From positions 8,902,449 to 8,966,448 of the forward strand of contig NC_081335.1 in the NCBI RefSeq assembly GCF_022539665.2: a DNA stretch of 64,000 nt. The letters run 5' to 3'. The position numbers and the translations under genes are program-made. Below, piece after piece: positions 19,324 through 31,490 of the stretch. Every line of letters starts with the position of its first letter. The stretch's first letter is position 1. Source of the DNA: Daphnia carinata (lineage: Eukaryota > Arthropoda > Branchiopoda > Diplostraca > Daphniidae). Under the pieces are notes generated by a model. The model made no database searches. It was not told the origin of the DNA and saw only the letters and a list, made by a program, of their open reading frames with translations.

Positions 19324-19497
19324 TCAAACGCCATTCAATATCTAGGATTCAGATTATTATTCCGCATGAGCTTTGCACATATATAACACTTTTCAAAAGT
19401 GCGGGGGGTCACTGCCGTTGTAGTATTTCACATCTGAAGTTCAAAGAAACACATAGAAATAACAATTTTCCTAATCGAAAAAAAAAAAGAAGGAAAA

Positions 19498-19792
19498 TGA
19501 AAGAGGTTTGACTGTTTCGCCGAGGCTAATCCATGTCGCACATTCACGGGCGCGATCCTACTACTGCCCGACACGGGAACTTTTGGCTGCTAAGTTTCCC
19601 TCCTGGCCCGTTTCGCTCCTCCTTAGCTAACCTGCACCCATCAAACTCCTCCGATGGGTCCATGTTGATGACGAGCTTAGTGCGGACGCTCGATCAACAT
19701 GCACGATCACGAAGTAGGGCTCCTCGTCTCAAGTCATCCACACTATCAAGCCTCCCAGAAGCAGGATTACAGATGCGTGCCACACATCCAGC
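19498..19792 (-). ncRNA. 7SL: SRP RNA (7SL)
   Basis: This is a 295-nt copy matching the unit 2 gene. The downstream A-rich tract (T-rich on the gene strand) differs slightly in length. Confidence 0.95.
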
Positions 19793-20098
19793 TGGAGTAT
19801 GTGTGTTCAGCTATCGAATGTATTTCTGCAAATGAGCACGATGAAAGTAACTGGATGCCCTTCAAGAGACTACTACGTTTAATTTCCGTAGTGGTATAAA
19901 TATCGTCGTTGTTTTGCCATCGGGTTGATAGTGGTAAATGAACAAAACGCAAAGTGTCGCTGTGTAGCGCTTTTTGACAAGATTCACTTCTAGAATGAGC
20001 TCGTTAACTAGCAAAACCGCGGCAACTTTCGTATAGATACGTTAATGCTGTTTCATTTTGCATAATCTATTTATTCTTTAGCAACTGAATTCAACATT

Positions 20099-20321
20099 AA
20101 GATCATACTTCACAGGATCATTTCTGTAGTATATCTTGACTTGTTTCCCACCAGAAACATTCCTCCATTCAACCCGCGATGACGAGTAATGACGCTGGCT
20201 TCTGAGAGTGAAACAGGTTTCGGGTGTAACTACTTCTGTGGTTCCTGCTCGTAGCTATTGAGGACCGTTTCCGATGTTCCCTTGTGGTACACTGGAAGGG
20301 AACTAGCGTTTTCAGAGCGGT
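20099..20321 (+). ncRNA. U3: U3 snoRNA
   Basis: This is a 223-nt copy matching the other units. Confidence 0.92.
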
Positions 20322-20976
20322 ATTTAAACAACCCAAAAAGAAATGAATTTACTGGCATACGTAAACCCGTCGAACTCCATTACATCATAATCGATGTCGA
20401 AATTGCTAATGCACCCATGTTTAGATTTCAGTAATGAAACCTTGGGCACTTTTAATGAGAATTTTACACATTCGGGGGCATAGTATTTAGATGGGTGTCG
20501 TCCATTATTGGGTTCATGTAACATTGTTTAATGCTGTTAGGTTTTCTGTCTGTGTAACTTTAATTTAGTTGTAAATATTGCCGCGTTTCGTCTACCGTGG
20601 ATTTGAGCTACGTACAAAACGTTTTACCAAGTTTCTAACTAACACCTTCCTCTGTCTGTTTAATAGGCAGTTTAAAGTCTGCAGTACTCTCTACTAGGTG
20701 GAGTTCATCGAGTTAAATTCAGGGTGCTTTGCATTCAACAGCTTCCCAAATAACTTAATATTTGAACGACTCATCCTAATATAGCATTCCTATCAAAATA
20801 GAAGATAAAAACTTATGAGTTGTATTGGCTTTTAGCAGTGCCAGGTGGTGCTCTAGCAACAACCTGTTTTATTGATGAATTTCATTGTTTTTGGATAGGG
20901 GTTTGCTTTTTTTGTACATCAGTCAGATTTTCGAGAACAGCATAGCATATAATACCCAGTAACTTGAATCTCAGTT

Positions 20977-21061
20977 ATCGCTTCTCGGCCTTTTGGCTAA
21001 GATCAAAGTGTATTATCTGTTCTTATCAGCTTAATATCTGATACGGGTTCAAATGGACCCC
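20977..21061 (+). pseudogene. U2 snRNA 5' fragment, truncated by LINE
   Basis: This 85-nt fragment is cut at the same nucleotide as in unit 2. The branch-site recognition sequence is mutated (GTATTA for GTAGTA), consistent with relaxed selection. Confidence 0.95.
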
Positions 21062-21557
21062 GGTTATATAGCTTGATAGATTTTTGACCAAGTGTTGCTT
21101 TTTTGATTACCTGAAACCTTTTCGGGCAATCTTGGCCCACTTCCTTACTAACTTTTCCTCTTCTCTCAATCCTTGACGGCTGGGTAATCGCTTACGTCGG
21201 CAGCCGGCGAGAAGGTGTGGTTCGACGTAAACTGCGCGGCGTCAATTTGACGTCGGCCTTCCGGTAGCCAACCCGGCCGTCAGCTCCCATTTCGTTCTTC
21301 ACATTCCCCACACGTGCGTCACTGTTAGGCCCCCACATTAACAACTTCACTTAAACTGTAAATTGTAAATTTTTTTTTTCTAGTTTAGTCAATGTAACTC
21401 TCTTTCACTTATTTTTGTTTCTGTGTTTAAAAGTATTATTGTCGTTTGTTTTTTTTTTTGCGTGTTTTTCCCCTTTTTACATATTTTGTGTCTTGTTTCG
21501 TGTGTGGGGATCTTCCCCTCCACTTTGGCCACTTAGTTTTTCATTGTCTGAGGGACA

Positions 21558-22607
21558 ATGGCTGCCAAGTGGCTCAATAGCGTAGATGTGGATTTCGGGT
21601 TTCAAAGCCCGAGATTGAGTATGCGTGCGGTGCATGGCTTCGTACGTAGTTTGAAAGTTGAGCCGCAGGATCTCTTAGGCCTAGTTGCTGTGCTAGATAC
21701 GAGAAATCAGGTTGCTAGGCTTACGTTTACGTCAGAGGTATACACCTCAAATTTTGTGTCCCAACACAGTGGCATCGTCAGGACAGAATTGGAGGGGAAA
21801 GAAGTTTCAATAGTTATCAGGGATAGTAATATTCAGGAGAAATTTGTTCGGATTGCAGGAATTCCACAGAATCTAGATTTGGGAGTAGTCCAAACCCGTC
21901 TAAAAGAATTTGGAACAGTAATAGAAGCTCGGTGGGAACGCTATCGAGTGGTAGAGGACGAAGTTTTATACCCTGTCCTTGCCACTTGGATGATTGCACG
22001 TATGACACTGACTAAAAATATTCCATCATACTTAACTATTGGCAGTTATCGTGCCACGGTTAAGTATGATGGACAGAAACCCACTTGCAGACTTTGTGAC
22101 GAGGAAACCCATTTTAGCTACAACTGCCCAACCTTACGACGGAACAAGGAACCTACCATTGCCCAAAAACCATTAGAAAAAGCCACCAAAAAGACAAAGA
22201 CAATTACCGTAATCCCCGTCACTATTCCTTTAGTTGAAGACCCCATAGTTTCCAAAGCCCTTCTCGAGTGTGGGTTGCAAGACCCACTCTCAGAAGGGGC
22301 TCCCCACCTTGAAACCCCATCCTCTCCAGCCCCACTAGTTCAACCCACCGACAATCCCTTACCAAAGACCATTCCACTCCAAACCATAATACCCGAGACC
22401 CAACCCGGCACCTCTGAACCTATGATTGTTTCCATGGACTCGATCGAACCCGACATGGGGGACATTGAGACCATGGAAACCGACAAAACACCAGACCACG
22501 TTAAAGTCCCACCTGCAAACCGAAACAAAAGATTTAAACCCACCTTACCCAACCAGAACCCTAAACCGACCTTACCCGTTACCCAACCCAAGAAACCCAC
22601 CAAATGA
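21558..22607 (+). CDS. LINE ORF1, copy 2
   Basis: This 349-residue protein is identical in translation to ORF1 of copy 1, with the same CCHC knuckle. Its stop again overlaps the ORF2 start (ATGA at 22604-22607). Confidence 0.88.
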   Translation: MAAKWLNSVDVDFGFQSPRLSMRAVHGFVRSLKVEPQDLLGLVAVLDTRNQVARLTFTSEVYTSNFVSQHSGIVRTELEGKEVSIVIRDSNIQEKFVRIAGIPQNLDLGVVQTRLKEFGTVIEARWERYRVVEDEVLYPVLATWMIARMTLTKNIPSYLTIGSYRATVKYDGQKPTCRLCDEETHFSYNCPTLRRNKEPTIAQKPLEKATKKTKTITVIPVTIPLVEDPIVSKALLECGLQDPLSEGAPHLETPSSPAPLVQPTDNPLPKTIPLQTIIPETQPGTSEPMIVSMDSIEPDMGDIETMETDKTPDHVKVPPANRNKRFKPTLPNQNPKPTLPVTQPKKPTK

Positions 22608-25600
22608 CTACAAACTTAAAAATCGCATCTATCAACATCGGAGGAATTAAGTCAGTCGAGCGGCGTCAAATTCTTTTTAACTTTTGCAGGGACGGAAACT
22701 TAGATATTGTGGGACTTCAAGAGGTAGCATTTCATACTTGCCCAATTATTGAAAGCCGCTACCATTTGTTGGCAAATGTCGGTCCCAACAAAAATGGAAC
22801 AGCCATTCTTATTAGACATGGTCTGAACTATTCTCGTTTACTGCTAGAACCTGACGGAAGGCTAATTTCTATTGACGTGAAATGTTTCACGTTCATTAAC
22901 ATCTATGCCCCGTCAGGTAGTCACGTTAAGACTGAGAGAAACAATTTCTTTCGACAAACCGTCCCTGCCTACACACTTACTACTCGACTGCCCTTCGTGT
23001 TGATAGGCGATTTTAACTGCGTTGACGACATCCAAGATAAGGCAACAACCCAGTCTCTCCCTATCTCACCTAATGTCGTCAGCTATGCTTTGAAAGAGAT
23101 GGTTACTGGTCTTGATCTAGTAGACATCTGGAAAAAGCTAAATTATAACGAACCTGGTCATACCTTTCACTACCCTACCGGTTCTTCTAGGCTTGATAGG
23201 ATATATGCTAGTCGATCCTTTGCAGACAAATTTTTAAATATTTGTTTGCAATCTTTATCGATTAGTGATCATCAGTCAGTACAATCTACTTTTACTTGCA
23301 ATCTCGATCTCCCGCATCGTACTAGATCTCCTGCTGGGTTGTGGAAGTTAAATACTTCCATACTGTCAGAAGAAGGTTTTCAGAAATATGTCATTAACTT
23401 TATTCGGGAATCTGCCAATCATCCTCTTAGGGAAAGCAATGTAGCAAATTGGTGGGAGAGTGTCCTGAAACCGGGTATCAAGCGCATTTCGGTAGATTAT
23501 TCTCTAGGCAAAGAGCTCGAATGGTTAGAGAAACCAAGTTTTTCTACCAGACTTGCATTCAGGAGATGGCCGAAGCAGATACCTTTGATTGGGTTGCCTT
23601 TCACCAGTTGAGGAAATTCTCAAAGTCTTGGGAGGAGAGCACACTCAAAGGGTATGGGATTCGTTCCCGCTGCTTTGAGGGCGAAGAAGTCGAGGAAGCT
23701 AATATCTTCCATGTTAATAGAGCTAGAATTAACTACCGCAAATGTCGCATTGATAAGATCATTGCCCAAAATGGCACTTGCTTATCGACCAAAGAGGACA
23801 TTTCCGCAGAAATTGTTTCCCATTTTACTAAAATTTTTAAAAACCAACCTTCTCCTGACATACTGGCAGGGAATGATTTTTTAGAGGGAGTAAGAGATTG
23901 CTTGAAACCAAACCCAAACCTGACAGCACCAATTTCCCTTTTTGAGATTCGATCTGCCCTGACAGCCATGAAATCAAACAAGTCCCCTGGCACCGATGGC
24001 ATTCCTTACGAGTTTTACGTAGAATATTGGGACGAGATCGCACCCCATTTCTTGGCTATGTTTAATCATATCCTGGAAAGGGAAACTCTGACGTCTTCGC
24101 AGGGACAAGCGGCGATTAGGCTAATACCCAAGTCGTCTGGACTTTGCGGGGTTTCTAATTTTCGGCCAATTTCTCTCTTGAACTGTGACTACAAAGTCAT
24201 GGCATCTGTCTTAGCGAGACGTTTGAAGCAGACACTGTCATCTACCATAGGGCCTCACCAAAAAGGTGGGGTACCTGGTAGATTGATTTTCGATAATTTA
24301 GTACTTTACAGAGATGTCATTCAATACGTTGATGACCGGGGATGCCATGACTCTTCCAACTTTCCGATTCGGGGTATGGGCGCTGCCATTGTTGGAGTCG
24401 ACTTTGAAAAGGCCTACGACCTGGTTAACAGGGAAGTCCTCTGGAGAATTCTGGATGTCATGGGCTATCCCACCACTTTCGTCCGTTGGTTGCAGACGAT
24501 GTACTCTGTAACAGGAATGTCAATCCTCAACGGATCGGAGGTGGCTGGGGTGATTTCTGACATTCAATCGATTCGCCAGGGATGCCCCCTATCTGTCCAT
24601 CTTTTTGTACTATACATTGAGCCTTTGCTAGTGCGTTTATCTCATGTTCTCAAGGGCATATCATTATTTAATGAAAAACTCACTGTCAGAGCCTTTGTTG
24701 ATGACGTCACCATTTTCATTTCTTGTGACGAAGATTTTACCAGGGCAGGACAAGTCATTGACTTGTTCTGTCAGTGGACAAAGGCAAGGATGAATAAAGA
24801 GAAAACGAAAGCCCTTGGACTTGGGAATTGGAGCTCTAGGTCCACTTGGCCTCTTGAGTGGCTTGTATCAGCACCAACATTGTCCCTCTTAGGAATTAAG
24901 TTCTCCCATTCCATAGTTGAGACAGCTAATAGGGTTTGGAGTGATGCATTCGGCTCTCTAAATGGTATCCTGCGAGAGAATGCCTGTCGACGTTTCAATC
25001 TCTACCAGAGAGTAATTTTTCTCAAGTCGAAGGCTCTCTCCGGAACTGTGTTTATTGCACAGGTATTACCATGTAATCAAAATATGTCTGACCAGATTTT
25101 AAAGGCTGTTATGAAATTCCTATGGATGGGAAAAGTAGAAAGGCCGAACAAAACTGTAATATATCGTTCTGTGAGCCAAGGGGGACTGGGAATGGTCAAC
25201 ACACACCTCTTTTACCGTTCACTTTTCCTCTGTCCCACGTATAGAATCCTTGTAGGCCCCAGTAGTCCAGAAAGCTCTCTACTTCGTTATTGGATGTCCT
25301 TCCCTCTCCGCACCTTACTTCCCATCTACAAGAACAACACCGCACCTGTAGCAGTCATGAAGAGGCCCAACTACCTTCAGGAACCCCTGCATCAGATTAA
25401 ACAACTGTTCGCCGCTTCCATCCTGGTGCAGGGGAATCCAATGGTTCACAGGAAAACATATAACCATTGGATCCTGGAGGTAATCACTCAGGGAAAGCTG
25501 GAGATCCTAAGGCCTCACCTGGATTGGCCACGAATCTGGAAGGAGACTGCAGCCCTGCCAAGCAACATCCGAGAGACCATGTTCCTCTTCAACCAGCGAC

Positions 25601-25950
25601 TTCTCCCTACCAGGACCAGATGCCATCGGTTAGATCCCACCAAGGATGCTACATGCCCTATCTGCCTTCAACATCCAGAAACCGATGAGCATCTGACGTT
25701 CCAATGTCCTGCACGCCTCATCGTTTGGAGCTGGTTGGAGGGAACTTTGCGTCAAATGGGCTGCAGGTCGTCAAATGAAGACTTGATTCGTGGCCATTTT
25801 GGGCCAATAGGTAATCTCCGGCTAGCATTTACTCTTCTGGCTGCTTACATCTTCATCACCTGGAAATCAAGACTTCACCACCGCACACCTCGTCAAGAAG
25901 AAGTAGAGAGCTTATGGAAAACCCTTAATGCTCCCCAGAAAATACCTTGA
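22604..25950 (+). pseudogene. LINE ORF2 (endonuclease-RT), frameshifted, copy 2
   Basis: The endonuclease frame runs 22604-23611. The RT frame runs to 25950 and is open from before 23449, so the two frames overlap by about 160 bp. The shift lies near 23496-23505, the same spot as the break in copy 1, but here it looks like a 2-bp gain where copy 1 shows a 2-bp loss. The conserved motifs are those of copy 1. The last residues differ (QKIP, QKKP), marking where divergence begins. Confidence 0.87.
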
Positions 25951-26339
25951 GTTCCTTGTTCGTTATTATAATTATTATGTTTATATTGTTGTTTTGTGGT
26001 TCTTGTATAAATTTTCGATGTTCCATATTGTTCACATTTGTTTATTTTTGTTTGTTTTTTTTTTGTAATTAGCCCACAAAATCAAAATTATTTGCATTTG
26101 TTTGTTTGTTTTTGTTTGTTTGTTTAGATTCTATCCCGACATTGCCAATTTTTTTATTTTATCTCTGTTCCCTAACATCGTCTGCACTTTTTCTTTTGTT
26201 ATTTTTGTTTTTTTTTTTTTTTTTTTTTTTTTTTTTGAATCTAAAATTTTTGTGGCGTTTGGGGGTTAATACTGCACTACCATGAGCATTAATTGTGAAT
26301 AAAAGGTTATTTTACAAAAAAAAAAAAAAAAAAAATAAA
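25951..26339 (+). other. LINE copy 2 3' UTR and tail
   Basis: This T-rich 3' UTR contains a T-run of about 30 near 26207-26236, which copy 1 lacks. AATAAA lies close to the tail. Substitutions and indels relative to copy 1 are frequent. Confidence 0.75.
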
Positions 26340-26377
26340 GATGGGTGACCGCTTGGGAATACGGGATGCTGTTGGCA
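26340..26377 (+). pseudogene. 5S rRNA 3' fragment (nt 83-120)
   Basis: It begins GATGGGTGACCGC after the LINE tail. It reads AATACGGGATG where intact 5S reads AATACGAGATG. The flank CTTTCATTAAG is shared with the fragment at 12861. Confidence 0.93.
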
Positions 26378-26488
26378 TTGCTTTTTCTTTCATTAAGTAA
26401 TTTTTTTGTTTCCACCAATACAATTTGTTGATGAACCATAAACTTGATCGTGTGGAGCATTTTACAGATGCCAAATAATTTGAATTTG

Positions 26489-26572
26489 GCCGTGATCGTC
26501 TAGTGGTTAGGACCCTACGTTGTGGGGAAACGATAATCCGTAGTAACCCAGGTTCGAATCCTGGTCACGGCA
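26489..26572 (+). tRNA. tRNA-His (GTG) with a 12-nt intron
   Basis: This 84-nt copy is identical to the unit 1 gene. Confidence 0.93.
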
Positions 26573-26974
26573 TTCTGAAGTTTGAAGGTAAAACACTATT
26601 TCATAGTAATTGGAAATGTTTCGATCGGTATTAATGTGAATTTTATCGATTTTATTGTCAAGTTAACGGGGACGGGTTCAGTGGAATTGTACTCCAAATT
26701 GAATCAATTCCTGCACGTTCATTTGATTTGGCGAAATGCACCGTAATATGCACACTTTAAATGAATTTTACCAGTCCATGGCGTGGTGTGGTCATAGGTG
26801 GAATATTTGTAAAGTGAACTATTATCTTTGTAGGTATGTGAATGTAAAAATGAGGGCAGCGAACTGTTAGATTTCAATGAAAAGCAGCACCTCTCTTGGT
26901 TTTCTTGATATCAACGTCCGTGCAGAATTGGCGAGAGAAAGGTTCAAGTAGTAGAGCCCTCTCATGTACAGGTT

Positions 26975-27120
26975 AGCTTTGCGCAGTGGCAATATCATAA
27001 TCAATGAGGGTCTACCGAGATGTGATTATTGCTAGTTGAAAACTTTAACCAATACCCCGCCACGATGGAGTGAAATAATCTTCGTCGTCGGCAATTTTTG
27101 ATAGCTCCTCAGAGGGCTAT
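26975..27120 (+). ncRNA. U4: U4 snRNA, variant 3' hairpin
   Basis: This copy is about 146 nt. The terminal hairpin is ATAGCTC/GGGCTAT instead of AGCTCC/GGAGC, and the central stem begins CGATGGAG. The upstream base pair context also changed (ACAGGTTAGC for ACAATTTAGC). It lies at the array edge and may be decaying. Confidence 0.88.
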
Positions 27121-27519
27121 TCCCTTAATGAACGTTAACATAGTTTTCCGTTAGTGATGGGCATTGTCTGCTAGGTTCTAGCATTTAGCAAGCGATTAGT
27201 TACTCGTTCCCATGGATATCGAAGGCCGAAAAACTTGTAGAATTACTGAACGAATCGCACTTTGTTCAACTAAGCGAAAGAGTTCAATACAAAGGTTTAA
27301 GAACTAGCAGAAGACTTGTCCTTCGTTTTCTTACCCAATTCAGCTTACCGATTTCGTTTGCCCTAGACTGCGTTTATGTTTCATCTAACCAGAATTAATT
27401 TAGTGCACAATCTAACGAAAAAATGATGTTTACATGAGCTTTACACAGCATCGTCTGTTTTACTCACTGTCTCAAATCTAACAGAAACCAGCAGTTGCTT
27501 TATGGTTGAATTTTTTGTT
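26975..27519 (+). repeat. Composite ncRNA array, unit 5 (truncated)
   Basis: It holds U4 and most of the U4-U5 spacer. It then leaves the repeat abruptly after GGTTGAATTTTTTG, before U5. The breakpoint is at about 27519. Confidence 0.9.
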
Positions 27520-28041
27520 CTTTCTCTCTTTATTTCCATTCTACAAATAGGGTGCTACTATTATGTGCTAAGGTGAAGATGAATATATATTTTTTTTTTG
27601 TTTTTAATGTTTTTTTGTGTGTGCACTTAGAAGGAAATATAAATATGAAATATGTTGAAGACTAGTAGGAATGAGTGAAGATGAGGTAAAGATTGATATA
27701 AATAGGTTCAGTACAGAAGATTGCAAGATTGTAACAGAGCAAAGAATATTAACTGAGAAAAAGAGAAAACAGAATGCAAAGATATGAAAAAAAAACTAAT
27801 TGAGAAAAAAAAAATTATGCAAAAACTGAGAAAATTGACTAACAAATGAAGAAGAGAAGAATTTATTCTAACTAAGTATAATACTATTTTCACTTTTGAA
27901 GTGAAAATAATATTATTCAAACAAAAACTAACCGAAATATGAAAAATAGAATTAGATAAATAGATAGAAACTATGAAATGAGAAAACTAGCTGGAAAATT
28001 TTTCAAGTTTGTGATATTTTTGGGAGCTGTCAAAAACACGT
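27520..28041. other. A/T-rich inversion-junction sequence
   Basis: About 520 bp that belong to no other part of the window separate the plus-oriented and inverted array arms. The region is A-rich on plus. It contains an 11-bp inverted repeat with a 3-nt loop (TATTTTCACTT/AAGTGAAAATA, 27885-27909). A 70-codon antisense frame (27708-27920) is low complexity and not credible as a gene. Confidence 0.6.
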
Positions 28042-28089
28042 CCGGGAGCTGACGAGACCGGGTGAGTTCTACGTGGTATGGCCGTTGAC
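28042..28089 (-). pseudogene. 5S rRNA 5' fragment (about nt 1-48)
   Basis: This degenerate copy of the 5' part of 5S reads GTCAACGGCCATACCACG on minus. It has several changes and is lost beyond about nucleotide 48 at the inversion junction. Confidence 0.85.
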
Positions 28090-28369
28090 ACTTTCGACCG
28101 TAAAGGTAACAACGTCTGTTTCGTTGCAAATTGTGTAGTTGCAGTCACCTTAAAAATCCTCTAGCTTAGCGCTTGGGCCTCGTTTACTACATAAAAAAAC
28201 ACTTCGTAATTGTGCATGATCAACTAAATGTTAGAATTTTCCTTGACGATTTCTATACTTAAAGAAATAAAACATTATTAAATCAAATGACATACCTTAG
28301 CTGACAAATCTGCCTAATGAACAGGATCCCGTGATGTATGGTACACTTGATATTATATGTTCTGCTTCT

Positions 28370-28533
28370 CAGGGGACGGCGCGAACGCAGTCCCCCACTA
28401 CCAAAAATTGTACTCCCGAGTTAATCACATTTGGATTAATCGCAAGGGTCAGCCCATCCTTAGTGCAATGGAAAGGCCTCGCCCTGGAGGAACCACCTTG
28501 GTGATCATGGTTGCCTCTGAGCCAGGTAAGTAT
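28370..28533 (-). ncRNA. U1: U1 snRNA, variant
   Basis: This 164-nt copy has an intact 5' ATACTTACCTG. Stem-loop III is altered on both sides (GCCTTTCCATTGCACTAAGGATGGG) and stem-loop IV has CGCCGTCCCC for CGCTGTCCCC. Confidence 0.94.
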
Positions 28534-29176
28534 GAGTTTAGTGAATACTTGACGATAACTCATAGTTTTTTGGTACCCAAACAATACTGACGAAGCACAC
28601 TAAACCAAAGAGCTTAACAAAGAGCCATTGCGTATAGAATGGCGCAAAGAATCGAAAGATCCCACTGAGCATAGTCGATTCCATAAAGCTCTTGTTGAAA
28701 TAATAGGAAATCTACAGCCATTCTTAGGTGAGAAGAAAAATGCTTCCATTTGACGAAAAATTTCTGCGCCCAACAGCAGACGGCGAACGGCACTGTTTAA
28801 CCCTCGTTAGACGCTCAACTGATGTAAACGACAGATTCAGTAAGACAAATGTTTCATGACAGATTACCGAACAATCAATTCAAATCGAGACAACTTTAAC
28901 AGTTAGAACTGAAAGGCAGTTTGTCCTTTTTAGATGAACATAACTCGTTGGGCTGCAATTAGTTAACCATGTTTGACACTTACTAAAAGAGGTACACCAT
29001 AACACTACAGCAGCCACATGATTGCAGATGCAATATTGACATACTGGGGATGACAAATATGTATGAGATGTAAATATACAGACATTGGTGTTACATCATT
29101 AGTTCCAACAAGATGATGCGTGATAAAGATGAGCAGATATACATTTATTTCATTCATAGAGATATCCCTTTTAAAG

Positions 29177-29363
29177 GGTGAGCCGATCCCGGAGGTACTG
29201 CAATACCGGGTCAACCCGTGACAGGATCAATGCAAGCATTGATTTCCCACCGAATTCCAAAAATCAGTTTAATATTCTGGGGTCCATTTGAACCCGTATC
29301 AGATATTAAGCTGATAAGAACAGATACTACACTTTGATCTTAGCCAAAAGGCCGAGAAGCGAT
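29177..29363 (-). ncRNA. U2: U2 snRNA
   Basis: This 187-nt copy has the branch-site recognition GTAGTA and a canonical Sm site (ATTTTTGG). The stretch after the Sm site (AATTCGGTGGGAAATC) differs from units 1 and 3. Confidence 0.95.
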
Positions 29364-30018
29364 AACTGAGATTCAAGTTACTGGGTATTATATGCTATGC
29401 TGTTCTCGAAAATCTGACTGATGTACAAAAAAAGCAAACCCCTATCCAAAAACAATGAAATTCATCAATAAAACAGGTTGTTGCTAGAGCACCACCTGGC
29501 ACTGCTAAAAGCCAATACAACTCATAAGTTTTTATCTTCTATTTTGATAGGAATGCTATATTAGGATGAGTCGTTCAAATATTAAGTTATTTGGGAAGCT
29601 GTTGAATGCAAAGCACCCTGAATTTAACTCGATGAACTCCACCTAGTAGAGAGTACTGCAGACTTTAAACTGCCTATTAAACAGACAGAGGAAGGTGTTA
29701 GTTAGAAACTTGGTAAAACGTTTTGTACGTAGCTCAAATCCACGGTAGACGAAACGCGGCAATATTTACAACTAAATTAAAGTTACACAGACAGAAAACC
29801 TAACAGCATTAAACAATGTTACATGAACCCAATAATGGACGACACCCATCTAAATACTATGCCCCCGAATGTGTAAAATTCTCATTAAAAGTGCCCAAGG
29901 TTTCATTACTGAAATCTAAACATGGGTGCATTAGCAATTTCGACATCGATTATGATGTAATGGAGTTCGACGGGTTTACGTATGCCAGTAAATTCATTTC
30001 TTTTTGGGTTGTTTAAAT

Positions 30019-30241
30019 ACCGCTCTGAAAACGCTAGTTCCCTTCCAGTGTACCACAAGGGAACATCGGAAACGGTCCTCAATAGCTACGAGCAGGAACC
30101 ACAGAAGTAGTTACACCCGAAACCTGTTTCACTCTCAGAAGCCAGCGTCATTACTCGTCATCGCGGGTTGAATGGAGGAATGTTTCTGGTGGGAAACAAG
30201 TCAAGATATACTACAGAAATGATCCTGTGAAGTATGATCTT
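30019..30241 (-). ncRNA. U3: U3 snoRNA
   Basis: This is a 223-nt inverted copy matching the other U3 genes. Confidence 0.92.
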
Positions 30242-30547
30242 AATGTTGAATTCAGTTGCTAAAGAATAAATAGATTATGCAAAATGAAACAGCATTAACG
30301 TATCTATACGAAAGTTGCCGCGGTTTTGCTAGTTAACGAGCTCATTCTAGAAGTGAATCTTGTCAAAAAGCGCTACACAGCGACACTTTGCGTTTTGTTC
30401 ATTTACCACTATCAACCCGATGGCAAAACAACGACGATATTTATACCACTACGGAAATTAAACGTAGTAGTCTCTTGAAGGGCATCCAGTTACTTTCATC
30501 GTGCTCATTTGCAGAAATACATTCGATAGCTGAACACACATACTCCA

Positions 30548-30842
30548 GCTGGATGTGTGGCACGCATCTGTAATCCTGCTTCTGGGAGGCTTGATAGTGT
30601 GGATGACTTGAGACGAGGAGCCCTACTTCGTGATCGTGCATGTTGATCGAGCGTCCGCACTAAGCTCGTCATCAACATGGACCCATCGGAGGAGTTTGAT
30701 GGGTGCAGGTTAGCTAAGGAGGAGCGAAACGGGCCAGGAGGGAAACTTAGCAGCCAAAAGTTCCCGTGTCGGGCAGTAGTAGGATCGCGCCCGTGAATGT
30801 GCGACATGGATTAGCCTCGGCGAAACAGTCAAACCTCTTTCA
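30548..30842 (+). ncRNA. 7SL: SRP RNA (7SL)
   Basis: This 295-nt copy lies on plus because the unit is inverted. It starts GCTGGATGTGTGGCACG and is followed by a long T-run (30853-30869), a clear Pol III terminator. This copy gives the easiest reading of the gene. Confidence 0.96.
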
Positions 30843-31365
30843 TTTTCCTTCCTTTTTTTTTTTTTTTTCGATTAGGAAAATTGTTATTTCTATGTGTTTC
30901 TTTGAACTTCAGATGTGAAATACTACAACGGCAGTGACCCCCCGCACTTTTGAAAAGTGTTATATATGTGCAAAGCTCATGCGGAATAATAATCTGAATC
31001 CTAGATATTGAATGGCGTTTGAAGTTTTCTTTTCTTTTTTTTTTTTTTTGAAGTTTTTCGCTTTCAATTCACTTCTTCGGATGGAACAGCGAATTGTGTG
31101 AATGTGAGTTCGATTTGAAATGGTAGAATGTTTGAATTTGCGGCCATCGGGCGCTTCGCGCCCTCGGCCGCGTTTTCAATTGCTATTGTGGATAGTACCG
31201 TGCTTCACTTTACATTTACGTGAATTTGCGGCCATCGGGCGCTTCGCGCCCTCGGCCGCGTTTGCAATTAGACACCTCAATATTCTTTTATCGATTTTCA
31301 TCCGAAATTTGCACCCAAGCTACTCCCTAGGTTACGTACAAGAATTTATTTGTGTTTTATTGGGG

Positions 31366-31490
31366 TGCCCAGTCTAAAGACCAGGCGATCGAAAAATAAG
31401 TCATATAGACTCATCAGTGCTCCTAACCACGGAAATCTTTAGTAAAAGGCGAAAGATTTATCCGGGTATTGATTAGAAACCAGAGTGAAT
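31366..31490 (-). ncRNA. U5: U5 snRNA
   Basis: This is a 125-nt standard copy. The closing part of the stem reads ACCCGGATAAATC as in units 1, 3 and 4. Confidence 0.93.

Larger units (their letters stand above)
21062..26339 (+). mobile_element. Tx1/L1-like non-LTR retrotransposon (LINE), copy 2
   Basis: This is a 5278-bp full-length element with the same 5' junction (U2 nucleotide 85) and 3' junction (5S nucleotide 83) as copy 1. The tail is a long A-run followed by TAAA. The 5' UTR and ORFs are nearly identical to copy 1 but the 3' UTR is not. See findings for the two competing explanations. Confidence 0.9.
18233..26974 (+). repeat. Composite ncRNA array, unit 4 (interrupted by a LINE)
   Basis: This unit repeats the unit 2 arrangement: U4, U5, SRP RNA, U3, an 85-nt U2 fragment, LINE copy 2, a 38-nt 5S fragment and tRNA-His. 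U1 is absent. The unit 2 + unit 3 pair (13,501 bp) and the unit 3 + unit 4 pair (13,479 bp) have nearly the same length. Confidence 0.93.
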
